NCBI GenBank assembly: GCA_905182985.1 | Contig: CAJJDN010000019.1 | Coordinates: 62,001 to 126,000 of the forward strand | Origin: Paramecium sonneborni | Taxonomy: Eukaryota; Ciliophora; Oligohymenophorea; Peniculida; Parameciidae | Direction: 5' to 3' | DNA: 64,000 bases | Part shown: one piece after another, positions 1-11,735 of the stretch | Position numbering within the stretch: the first letter of the stretch is position 1 | Layout of the letters: each line of letters starts with the position of its first letter | Notes under the pieces: generated by a model | The model's database searches: none | What the model was told of the DNA's origin: nothing | What the model saw: the letters and a program-made list of their open reading frames with translations, nothing else | Position numbers and translations under genes: made by a program

Positions 1-310
1 TGTCCTGTTTAGTACTTATGTCTTAATTTTAGGTTTCAACTCTTCTTTTTATTTTGATCTAAATTAACTGCTTATTAGGTTTAATGTTTTAATCCTATTA
101 GTTAATTTCTTTTTAAAGCTAAAATTCTTCTAAAATGTCAATTGCGGCTTATTTAATGATCTATTCTAATCTTAAAAGTTGTCGATTATTTTAGTCTAAA
201 TTGATTGAAACTTCAAAAAGACCTAAAATATATTCAATTTTGATTTTACAATTAAGAAAAATTTTAGAGAGTTCTTAAAATTATCTTTAAATTTGATCAA
301 CTAAATTCAT
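1..310 (-). CDS. Unknown protein, N-terminal part only (runs off left edge)
   Basis: An open frame with no TGA starts at an ATG (308-310, reverse strand) and continues through position 1, so only about the first 103 residues are present. It begins MNLVDQIQRQF and is rich in Gln, Leu, Ile and Glu in a helical, coiled-coil-like pattern. Many Gln codons are TAA or TAG. No family was recognised. It is divergent from the proteasome gene at 513, with about 200 bases of AT-rich DNA between them that presumably holds both promoters. The start is the first ATG after a stretch with stops in all frames. Confidence 0.6.
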
Positions 311-512
311 AATAAATTTATTGTTTAAATTCCAAATATAAAACTTAAATTTTTGGATATTAATTCTATGAGTTTTAAGAATAGTATTTATTTATAAATT
401 AAATATAATTGAAAGTGAAGAGGTAAATGATTGATGTTTATAATTATAAGAAGATGGTATTTTATAAAAAGGAATAATAATTTCAGATAAGTATTAATTT
501 AAATATTTTAAA

Positions 513-1870
<1,358 letters not shown>

Positions 1871-1898
1871 TTAAAATATTCACAAATAATAATAAATT

Positions 1899-2372
1899 AT
1901 GAAAGCCTTTACCCTAATCTATTATATTGTGCCATAAGATAATGACGATGTTGAAATACCTAATGCATTTGGGTAATTAGATCTTTTTATTTATAGAATA
2001 GGTAAACAAATAGATTAAGTGACCCTTAAAGATATTAAGAGTAGTTTTCCACTTTAAGGAGAATATATCTTCAGGTTCAGATATAAAACTAGCCATAATA
2101 CAGTATGGCTTGATTTACCTACAGATACATCACAAATTCCTTTATTCAATAATCGCATATTACTTAAAGCAACAAGGATTAGTTGGGAAAGTCCAAATAA
2201 TTAAAATCAATAAACATAGGGATAACAACAAGTGAATAGTACTGCACAATAGCAGAGTCAAAATTAGAGTACTACTTAACAAGTGTTTGCTTAATTTTAG
2301 TAGCCATAGCAGAATCAACAACAAGTATAAATGCAATAATAGTCTTAAAACTAAAATTTAATTGATTTTTGA
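1899..2372 (+). CDS. DIX-domain protein with Gln-rich tail
   Basis: A single-exon gene of 157 residues. Residues 1 to about 100 resemble the DIX domain of Dishevelled and Axin: IYYIVPQ at the start, VTLKDIKSSFP in the middle, and IPLFNNRILLK near the end, where the family has LPCFNGRV. The remaining 55 residues are mostly Gln, Asn and Ser, with many TAA/TAG Gln codons. In animals and plants DIX domains form head-to-tail filaments that assemble signalling complexes; whether this one polymerises cannot be seen from sequence. It follows RPT1 by 28 bases and converges on the Rieske gene with about 46 bases between stops. The DIX assignment rests on motif order and length, not on a search. Confidence 0.75.
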
Positions 2373-2418
2373 ATATTGATTGTTGTGTTATTGAATATAA
2401 TATATATGTATTGCTATA

Positions 2419-3305
2419 TCAAGTCCAATATCTTTAACTTGGTTCTCTTGGGAATTTCATTTCTTCAATGCAGACAATAACATCATCATAAATTGAGTTA
2501 TTAATAAAAGGCAAATTTTATAATGCTGGTCCTTGTCTGACTCTAGCATATTTGTCATATACTGAACCATGGCAAATGCATACCCAACCCTAAAAAAATA
2601 TATGAAGATTTTACATTATAAGCACCTAAATAGGGAATAGGAATGCATCCCAAATGTGTACATAATGCACTTACAACCAAAACTTTAGTATTTCCACAAT
2701 TAGTAAGGACAACTTCAGAACTATATAATAAAATGGGAGAATATACCTTGGATCTAAAATGGTTTCTTTAGGTAAATTATCTTCATCTTTGATTTCTTAT
2801 TATGTTAATCTTCTAATGAATACTGGTGTACCATTCCATACAATTTACATGACTTCACCAGGTGGTAAATCTCCGATACTATGCATTAATTGATAATTAT
2901 TACTCCATTTCAAGATATGTGTCTCTATCATATCTCTTCCAACCATCTAATCTACCAATAAGACCAACTGCAAACAATCTTGCAAAGGAAAGAAGTCCAC
3001 CATAATAGACAGCATTCAATGCATAAATTTATGTTCTTTTAATTTCAGTCTCATGTTCATTATGGACTCTAAATTTAATATTTATATTATTATTACCTAT
3101 TTTCATCAAACCAATTATCCATTTAAACTTTGAAATCAATATGATCTCCAAAATTTCCTGGTCTTGCAGATGTTGTGAAGAATTGTGGTGCTTCAGATAC
3201 TTACACTCCCTTATATAACTTCTAGTTGACTCTGCTATTATATTCTGAAACTAGACCAAAGTGAGCTCTGCCTATAAATGATCTACGGAATGCTCCACTT
3301 ATCAT
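2419..3305 (-). CDS. RIP1: Rieske iron-sulfur subunit of cytochrome bc1 complex
   Basis: The 260-residue Rieske subunit of mitochondrial complex III, carrying electrons from ubiquinol to cytochrome c1. Both 2Fe-2S ligand boxes are present: CTHLGC and, one exon later, CICHGS. The stretch before them (VWNGTPVFIRR) matches the conserved segment that precedes the cluster fold, and one hydrophobic segment (about AVYYGGLLSFARLF) is the expected single inner-membrane anchor. The basic N-terminus (MISGAFRRSF) fits a mitochondrial presequence. Four introns of 28, 25, 26 and 25 nt are inferred; removing them leaves 261 codons. It is convergent with the DIX gene and codirectional with the kinase gene 45 bases upstream. 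Confidence 0.95.
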
Positions 3306-3350
3306 TTTAAATCTTTTTTTATATAATTTATTAATAAATAGTTATTAACC

Positions 3351-5147
3351 TCATATTTTCATCTCTTGAATTGATTGTCTTATAGTAATCAAATTACTTT
3401 TAGTTATTTGTTATGGAGTAGCTTATAATATTTTAAATATTTAAGCCTTTTTGGTAAATACTTGAAAATTATTGTTATTTTCAATAATCAATCTAAGTAA
3501 ACTATAATAAAATGTAAGTTATTCTAAAACATAAACCATAGTTTCTTCTTACAATTATAATTATTAAGATTCACTTACACCTGCTAATTTATTATTACAT
3601 TTATTGAATAAATCTCTTATACATCTTTAAAGTAGAGTACTGAATAATAGATAAAATTCATAACTCTCGTTAACTGATTTAAAATTATCATAAATCTTTT
3701 AAAAACATCTATCTTTAAGTAGAGATTGTTTTAATGAGTGATTTCCCTCAATCATTTAATACTATAGAAATAAATATAACAGAATACTTATTTATGGTGA
3801 AATTCTTTTGAAAGTTAATATAATTAATTGACTTGACTAGTGTATTTACCAACAGATTCTATATAGGTATCAAATTAATAGAGTTGAAATACATTATTTT
3901 TTTTATCAACAACTTCTCTCAACAAAATAGTTTTAAAAAACATATTTTTAGTAATTAAGAATTTAAGTTTGATTTACTAATCTTGATTAAATACAATTTG
4001 TTTTTCTAAAATTCTTAGAATTCTAAACATTAATTCAACAAATTAGAATTAAGCTTAAATCACCTCATCATTTTAAGTCATAAATCTTACACTCTCTCTA
4101 CTCTTTAATGCTGATTATGGCATAGCAGTTTAAGCTACTTAATTAATTATCTTTCTTTTTGGTTAATATTCTGTAGATCTATAAGGAGATCTATAATCTT
4201 AATTCTATGTTGATGAACTTCTATCAGCTATTGGTCTAGGTACAGTCATAGTATGTCTTCTGTAAAATATTGGATGATGTTCTAAATCACTGCAACTAAA
4301 TCTCTTTGCTTCATCTACACATAAACATTTTAAAATAAACTCTATTGTTTCTTTAGACACAGGAATCTATTAAGGAAATGCTGGATTTGTTCTTAACATT
4401 ATCTAAGCTAAATCTTTTTCGTTTTATGCTTAAAATGGTACTTGTCCATATAACATCTCATAAAATATCACTCCTAAACTCCAAATATCAGTCTTCTCAG
4501 AATACACATTTTTTATCATTGTTTATGGACTCATATATAATGCTGTACCAACATTATAATATATTGTTTCTGGAGGTGCATTCATCATTTTAGAAAATCC
4601 ATAATCTGCTATCTTTGGAATCCCATTTCTTATCAATATATTTATTGGTTTTAAATCTCTATGTATTACTCCCTTACCTACCTACTCTTTAAAACCATTT
4701 ACTATATGTTTCATAATCTTTATTGCCTCTATTTCCTCTATTCTCTACTTCTTTTTTATTAACTATCCCAAATCACCTAATATGATTTAATCCTATTATT
4801 ACCTTAATTACAATACTCTGTTATTATGTATGTGCATTATGGCTTATGATAATAATCATACATTTTAACCACATTCTCACAATTCATCAAAGATAATGCT
4901 CTTATTTCCTGATTCAACAAAAATTCTTCTACTTCATTTGTTATCTTACTTCTATCTATTATCTATCTATTAAATCAAATCATTTTACTTTTATCGCAAC
5001 AGTCTCATTAGTATTTTCATTCTTTCCCTTATATACTGAACTGCTAAAACCAGATCCTATTTAATCATTCGCACTATAACTGTAATGTTCAACTTATATC
5101 AATTTTCCAGATGAAAACGCTGTTCCTGCTACTTGCGCTTATTTCAT
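3351..5147 (-). CDS. ULK/Atg1-like serine/threonine protein kinase
   Basis: A 572-residue kinase with the catalytic domain at the N-terminus (about residues 20-290) and a non-catalytic tail of about 280 residues rich in Ile, Leu and Gln. Visible elements are the glycine loop [16 protein letters not shown], the catalytic loop [17 protein letters not shown] in place of DFG, and TDIWSLG. The usual APE motif reads SPQ, so the structural Glu appears lost. The segment EYCNQGDLGQLI and the activation-loop pattern resemble ULK-like kinases that are expanded in ciliates. Four introns are inferred, three of them about 26 nt (including GTATTC...CTATAG in the tail); the model has 573 codons. Activity seems likely because Lys, HRD and the metal-binding Asp are intact. 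Confidence 0.85.
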
Positions 5148-5347
5148 ATTTGATTTAATTAATTTCTCTGTATTCTAAATTTTATATCAATTTCTAATCA
5201 ATCACCAAAATATACTTTATTATTTATTATTTCACATTCTGCTCATTTCATATAACCATTTCTTATTATTATTTCAACATATTTTCTATTATCCTTCTTA
5301 TACTTTAGATAAATCTAATATATCTACAACATTTATATTTTAAACAT
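5148..5347 (-). pseudogene. Decayed coding relic upstream of the kinase
   Basis: On the reverse strand an ATG at 5345-5347 opens a readable stretch (MFKIQMLQIYQ..., then KKDNRKYVEIIIRNG) of about 60 codons with ordinary Paramecium codon use. It is broken by two TGA codons, both where Trp would fit, and is out of frame with the kinase start at 5147. It may be the remnant of a neighbouring gene, a lost 5' exon, or a short unrecognised intron. The rest of the gap to 5667 shows no coding sequence and should contain the promoters of the two divergent genes. Confidence 0.3.
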
Positions 5348-5667
5348 GATTAAAATTCTTGACTAAATCAAAACTTTAACTTTAGAATTAGAAATTAAAT
5401 TTTAAACTTTTATAATGTATTTTATCTTTTTTTCCCAAAAACTTTGACATCAATTAAAGTTATAACTCTTAGCTGCTACTTCATCATTTTTTGTTTTTTA
5501 AGAATAGTATTTCTGATTTATTAAAGTTCCTATCTTGATATTAGAATAATTGATGAAATATTAATCCAGTTTCATAAATTATTTATTGATTCTTAGCTCA
5601 TTTGTTAACGATTTCAAGTATATAATTTAAAATAAAATTTCTCGAGTTAACTTATTACATAATTAGA

Positions 5668-6396
5668 ATGGTAATTGAAAATCATGATAATGATTTAATA
5701 GATTTAGGAGCCTTAGATTAATCCTTAGTTGGGACCTGTTATTGCAAAATAATTGTAAATTATTATTAAATAACCTATTGATGGTAAAAATTAAAATATA
5801 TAGCATTAGGAGTACATGTGATATTTAATGAACAAGATGTTTTTGATATTTAAGCAGATATCGAAGGTCCAGGTAATTAAAATAGTAAAAGTTTTAGTTG
5901 ATACTCCGTTTTAAGGAGGTATTTTTAGATGCAAATTAATTTTACCACCTTAGTTTCCATAAGTAGCACCAAAAGGTATTATATACTAATATTTTAGGAT
6001 TGTTTAATACTAAAATATTTCATCCAAATGTATCAGAAAAAGGAGAAATATGTGTTAATACATTAAAAAAAGATTGGAATCCTCTTTAATGGTCGTTAAA
6101 GAATATTTTTGAAGTAATCAAATGTCTTTTGATTGTCCCATTCCCTGAAAGTTCATTAAATGAAGAAGCAGGCAAACTCTTCATGGAAAATTATGATGAA
6201 TATTTTAAAAGAGCAAAATTACTTACAGGCATCTATGCTATTAAATAAGATGGAAATGTTTTAAAAGGAAATAATTAAGTAAAAAACATAAAATATATTA
6301 AAGAATGTTAATGATGATGCTGATAAGAAAAATAAATTAACATAGACACAACAAAAAAAAGAAAACGATCAAAAAAAATGGCTGAAAAGAATATGA
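5668..6396 (+). CDS. UBE2S: Ubiquitin-conjugating enzyme E2, UBE2S-like
   Basis: A 201-residue E2 whose body closely follows UBE2S, the E2 that builds K11-linked ubiquitin chains with the anaphase-promoting complex. Evidence: the run TKIFHPNV followed by [12 protein letters not shown], which carries the active-site Cys, then LNEEAGKLF and [17 protein letters not shown]. Five introns are inferred: 5671-5701 (directly after the ATG), 5784-5803, 5873-5897, 5976-5997 and 6279-6303. Splicing the last one replaces an early TGA (6312) with a Lys/Gln-rich tail ending KKWLKRI, like the Lys-rich C-terminal peptide of UBE2S that docks on the APC. The model sums to exactly 202 codons. If the last intron is not spliced the protein ends at 6314 without that tail. 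Confidence 0.9.
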
Positions 6397-7561
6397 TTAC
6401 TAATAATTATTTAAAAAGTCATTTATATATACATAATCCCTGTATTTGTTTTATTTTTATAATACCTATTTATTATAAATAATCTTTAGAATTTAGCTTT
6501 TTTAAAACTTTATCGTTAAGATTGATTCAGCAAATCTACCTATTTGACTTAAATTGTGATTAGAAATCAAATAATTCTCAATACCTGGATTATTATCTTC
6601 TAAACATACTTCTAATAATTAACTAATTATTTGAAAGTAGTTTTATAAGTTTCATTAACTAATAAAAAAAAAATTTAGTATTAATGCCAAGAAAATGTTG
6701 ATCAACAATATATAATTATAATTAGTATTTCACTTTATTCTTTCATAAAGCTTCTAATGTATTATTTTTCCTTGCACCAATAATTATATTATTATCATAT
6801 CATTCATTTACCTAAGAATCTAATCTCAGTACTTGATTTTTATTCATAACTTAACTAGGATTTTCTATGATAGTAGATTTGATTTTCAAAAATTTATTGA
6901 TTTACCTCTATTATATAAAATGGAAGTCCACATTAAGGTAATCTTTAACTTATTCTTATGTATAATAATTAAATATTTCTTTTGACTCTTTTGAGTTATT
7001 TTAATTATTCAAAAGAGAAAACTATTCTACATTTTGTTAAATACAAAAAAACCCAGGCAAAATATGTTAAATTCTAGTCTTTCATAGTCTTTTTATATTT
7101 GCAAACAAAATACTACATTTTGTTATCATTTTTAGATTAAATTATAAAAATAAATAGTTTTAATTTATATAAAAAATATAAAATCTGAATTTCTATCTAG
7201 AATTATAGATTATATTTAATAATTGTATAAACTTTTCCTTTTAAAATATAAATTTGAAAGTAAATAATTAATCTTAATTAAATATCTTGTATTTATCTAA
7301 TAAACTTAAGTGAAAAAGAAAATTGTAGAAAATATTTTTTTTGAATACAAAATAAATAAAATATTATTTTCATTATTATTAATTAATATTCCTTGAGTAT
7401 GATCTACATAAATACATATTTTAAAAAGGGATTGAAGCTTCTTTAATTATAATTAAAAATTTATAATAAATCATTCTCAGAATTATTATTCTGTAATAAA
7501 ATTTAAAATATATGAAAAAGTCAAATAATTAGTACCACTTACTATAAAACAAAATTAATTA
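6397..7561. other. Gene-poor AT-rich stretch with faint reverse-strand coding relic
   Basis: No intact gene was found. On the reverse strand between about 6500 and 6850 there are short coding-like runs, for example EVCLEDNNPGIENY followed by NLSQIGRFAESI. They are in different frames and separated by TGA codons, as in an old pseudogene. The remainder (about 6900-7561) is simple AT-rich DNA. Confidence 0.3.
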
Positions 7562-8080
7562 TCAAAGATCGGCAACAATAATATCTGATGCAATTTCTAT
7601 AAGTTCATCTTGTTTCAAATTAGGATAATAATTCAAAATAATTTCGATTAGAGTAGCAAAATCATATTCTTTTTTAATGTTCATTTGCCTTGCAAACTTC
7701 TTTAAAAATGTAGTTAGATTTAGTTTATAAAATTCGTTTTCATATTTCGATATTTCTTTTTCAATAATATTCCAATCTATTATTTTAATCTCAGTATGAC
7801 ATTCCTTTTTATTTTGATTCTTAGGAAATGAGAGAGGTTTTCTATAAAGCAATTCTTTATACTTTTAATAATTGCTTGTAGGAATTCTTCTAAAAAAGAA
7901 TGAAGGCTTATTTTAACTTTGCCTATCAGTATAACATCCTTAACGAGGAGTATGCATTTTAGTCTAAATTGGAGATATTGCTGACTTATCATCCATTATA
8001 TTTAATGATAACCTGTGATTCAAAACCATATTACAAATAATTTATCTTCCACCTAAATTTCGTTAATCAGGTTTAAACAT
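7562..8080 (-). CDS. Unknown 172-residue protein
   Basis: One uninterrupted reverse-strand frame from ATG (8080) to TGA (7562-7564), 173 codons, with typical use of TAA/TAG as Gln. The N-terminal half is basic and rich in Pro, Gln and Arg (MFKPDQRNLGG at the start, then KMHTPRQGCYTDRQ). The C-terminal half looks like a compact helical domain ending LIEIASDIIVADL. No known family was recognised. It lies alone in a gene-poor interval, with relics on both sides. Confidence 0.7.
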
Positions 8081-8967
8081 TTTAATTTATTTTCACTTAA
8101 AAATAATAAATAAAAATTTATGTTCAAAATAATATATTTCTTTCAAATAACTTTCAATAAACATATTTCAAAGCAAATCTCAAAACAATCAGATGTTAAA
8201 TTCTTTTTGTCGAGGAGTTTATACAATTCAATAACATTATCTCGAATAAGTGTTTCATTTTGAATAAAAAGGATTAATAAATTCTCTATATTATTTTTTT
8301 TACAAGAGAAAAAATAACTGCAGCTAAAAATATAATAATCGAAATAATTTCTAAAAAATATCAATTGTAATTCAAATTCCTTAATTTAAGCATAAAATAA
8401 ATAATTTATTTTTTTTAAATTGATGGAATATTATCATTAATAATCTAAAAGTAATTTAATATTAGAAACAAGTCATGAATTATTGGAATATTTAATAAAA
8501 TTTATTTCATTTATCATGAAAATGCGAATTATAAAATTTAATTTAAGGCCATTAACTTATCGGTCAAATATTTTCTATATAAAGGTAATTGATTGTAGAT
8601 GATTATTTTCATTTTCCATTCCTTTTGAAATGATTAATATTATAAGAATTATATAAAATTGAGAAATCTGATTGAAAGAATAAATTCAAGTTTCAGTCAA
8701 TTATCCGTTAATTGCTTATTCAGAGAGAATAGAACATAATAATTTATAGTTTGATTAGATAATAAAATTAAAGCAGAAAAAACTTCTTGAAGTGTTCTAA
8801 AGAAATAATTTTGTGATTAAATGACTCCTTAACAAATATTTTAATATTAAAAAGAGGTAATACTTGCTCTTAAATATTTAAGAAGTATTATCTATTATTT
8901 TTTTTTTTAACAAACAAATGAGATAAAATAACTATAATAATTCTCATCCAAACAATCTTCAAGATTT
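8081..8967. other. Intergenic DNA with reverse-strand relic (about 8143-8430)
   Basis: A TGA-free reverse-strand run of about 95 codons (8143 to about 8430) reads like protein (IQNETLIRDNVIELYKLLD) but has no convincing start codon, and a TGA sits just upstream. It is probably part of a decayed gene. Nothing recognisable was seen in the rest. Confidence 0.3.
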
Positions 8968-9339
8968 TCAAAATGGATTTAAAAGTTTATGTTCAAATGA
9001 AAGAATTTTAGACAAACATTTAACACTTTGTTAAGGTGTGTGTTTTAATTATTGATCAGTATTTAGAATCTTAAATTATGTTCCATCTTCTGTATTGGTA
9101 ATATATTTATAATATTCTTCTTACAAAGTTTAACTATCCATTTTAATATTTCTGACTGGATCGAGTGATTTACAATTTCTTTTTCTATAACTATCAATCA
9201 TTTGTTTTTTTTTCTCATTTTTTTCATTTGTTATTATGTAATCAATGAATTTTGGGCTTATTGCTTAATTATTTAATCTTCTTAAAAGATCATCGGGACT
9301 TGATTACTTCTCATATTTTTAAAAATAAAATCTTCTCAT
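8968..9339 (-). CDS. Unknown 123-residue basic protein
   Basis: A single-exon frame of 124 codons on the reverse strand, from ATG at 9339 to TGA at 8968-8970. It is charged and hydrophilic, beginning MRRFYFQKYEKQSSP and containing the run NEKKKQMIDSYRKRN; no membrane segment or signal peptide was seen. Codon use and TAA/TAG Gln match neighbouring genes. No family was recognised; a true gene is more likely than chance given the charged composition in AT-rich DNA. Confidence 0.6.
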
Positions 9340-10166
9340 TCTTAGATATTGTTAATATTAATAATAATTTAAATTTATTATTAAATTCAGGAGAACATTT
9401 ATATAAAATATTTTAACAATTAGGATGTAATTGAAATTTTATTTTAAGAATTTATGACAATCTTATCTTGAATTTATAGCCAACAATTCTAATCTCGAAA
9501 ATGTTTTATAAAAATATAATTAAATGAATAAATTTAATTAATTATATTTTTATGAAAACAAAAATGAAGAGTTTTTACTTAAAACAATTATCCAGATCCA
9601 TATTTTGAATATAAAATGAATCTTTACATAAAATGGATTAATCAACAATTTCAAAGCCTTTAGAGTTTCAAATGAAGTGATGATGTGAATTAGAGTTAAT
9701 AAAAAATAATAGAAAATAAATAAATTTTTTTATCTTGATTGCTATTGACAAATACAATAAAATTCAATTCATAAAAAAAATGGCAAATGTGTTATTTATT
9801 TTATCAATAGGTTTCTAACATAAATCTAAATAATTAACTTTATTAAAATTTAATCCGTATATTTATGTTTGAAAAGGTGATTTTGAGTATGTTAATTATT
9901 TAATTTATTTAACTACTTATCGTATTTAAAGCAAATAATTTTATTTAAGTTTTTTAAAATTTGCAAAAAATAATTCCAAATATTGTGAATTAAGAAAGTT
10001 AAAGAAAATTTATGAATATCTAATTAAAGTTTTTAGAGGTATAAAATTTGAAGAAATGATTTTTATATTCTCTAATAAGCAAATAAAATTGATTTAACTT
10101 GATGTTTAAGTTTAACAACTTCATAGAAATTTAATAGAAATACTAAACATCTTAAAAAACACTATT
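9340..10166. other. Non-genic AT-rich stretch, possible 5' extension at its right end
   Basis: No gene was seen in 9340-9870. From about 9873 to 10166 the forward frame that later becomes the 10167 gene stays open without TGA and reads like protein (KKIYEYLIKVFRGIKFEE), but it has no start codon. It could be an upstream exon whose start lies beyond an unrecognised intron, or decayed sequence. Confidence 0.3.
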
Positions 10167-10988
10167 ATGTCCTTAATTTAAATGACTTATATTAATATTT
10201 TTATTATGTAATTAAAAAAGAATCAAAATCAAAACCATCTTCATTATCACACTAGAAGCCATTCTTTAAATAAATCATATTCATCTAAACAACCTACTGC
10301 CAATTTACCAATATTACTCAGACAATAAACAACTTTTACAAAAACTAAAATTAATAACGAAAATGAATCTAGTTTTGCAAATTAAAATACAGAAATTTTA
10401 GGGGACTTTCTATTACCATCCTTTAAATATACAAAAAAGTAGAATATTATTTTAGCAGATGAACTCACAGAGAAAGTTTCATCGTTACGCAATAATGCTA
10501 ATTTAAATATTGCTAAATAAATAGCTAGAAAAAGAGTTAAAACATAACATAGTGATTTAGATAATTCTATAATTTCATCTTAAAGATTGATTACCGATCC
10601 AGGAATAGTTGTTTAAAAGAAATTTCAAAATAATCAATTTCTAATTGATAGAGTATAGGTTTCTGAAGAAGGAGTCAAATTACCTTACAGACTTTATATG
10701 ATAAATAAATAAAGAAAAAACTTGATTTCTTAAATTTTAACTAACACAAATATTAATGGTAAACTTCAAGATAATTAAAATAATTCTAAAAATAAAGATT
10801 TAACAGAACAATTGGTTGCTTAAATAAAATAATCCTAATTATAGAAATCGAAAAAGGCTTTAACTTCTAAAAGTTATATGAATAATGCATTTTATTCTTT
10901 ATTGGCCTTAAATAAATATTCATAAGAAGCTGTTAAATTAAAATATAGATAAAATTTGCCAAAAGACTCAAGATTTTATATGCTGTGA
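10167..10988 (+). CDS. Unknown basic, Asn/Gln-rich protein
   Basis: A forward single-exon gene of 273 residues from ATG at 10167 to TGA at 10986-10988. Later in-frame ATGs at 10182 and 10206 are alternative starts; the last gives 260 residues and a more typical hydrophilic start (MQLKKNQNQNH). The protein is basic and low in acidic residues, with many Asn, Gln, Ser and Lys, no membrane segments and no recognised domain. It has the look of the unstructured proteins common in ciliates. Gln is encoded mainly by TAA. Confidence 0.65.
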
Positions 10989-11735
10989 TTTAACATATTT
11001 ATATTGAACTAATACTTATGATATCAATAATGATTAAAAATAAAATTTCTCATTCGTAATTTAATCTTACACTACTTTAATTTAATCCTATAATATAATT
11101 AAATTAATTTTTTTTCTAAGTTTTGACAACATATTATCATATATAACACTATCTAAAAATTAAATAAGCTTAAATTGCTAACAAAATAAAAAAAAAATAC
11201 CTTTTGATTTTTTGTCAATAAAATTGATAAATTTCTTTATATAGAAGCAGAACTTGATTATAAATTTATTTTTATTGAAAAATAAAGGATAAAGTTTTTG
11301 ATTAATAAATTTTGCAGGAGATTATATTAAATCGTCAGTAAAGTTTTTTAATTTACTTATTTTCAATAAATATAAAACTTATATATTTCTGAATAATTTG
11401 ATAATATAAATGATAATTGATTAATAAATATTCGTATTTTGATATTTATTATTATTTTTCGATTTGAGACATTGATCCTATTAGAGAATAATTGTTAAAA
11501 TCAAACTAATCCAGAAACTAAGAAAAAAGAAATAAAAATTTTAATTCTTTTTATCAAATATAGTATTTGTGGAGAAAATTTAAATCTGAAATAGAAACAA
11601 ATAAAGATATTGATGTTTAAAAATATGTTTGTGAATAGTTGAAATCGGATTGAAGAATTATGATAAAATGGCAACCTCAATCTATTATTAATTTAAATAA
11701 ATATAAAGATTAAAATAATAATAATAAATTAAATT
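10989..11735. other. AT-rich intergenic stretch, nothing recognised
   Basis: About 750 bases of very AT-rich DNA with stops in all frames on both strands at short intervals. It should carry the promoter of the CNNM-like gene at 11736 and the 3' end of the gene at 10167. Confidence 0.5.

Noticed and set aside
4378..4593. Forward frame of 71 codons
   Set aside because: Antisense to the conserved kinase domain on the reverse strand.
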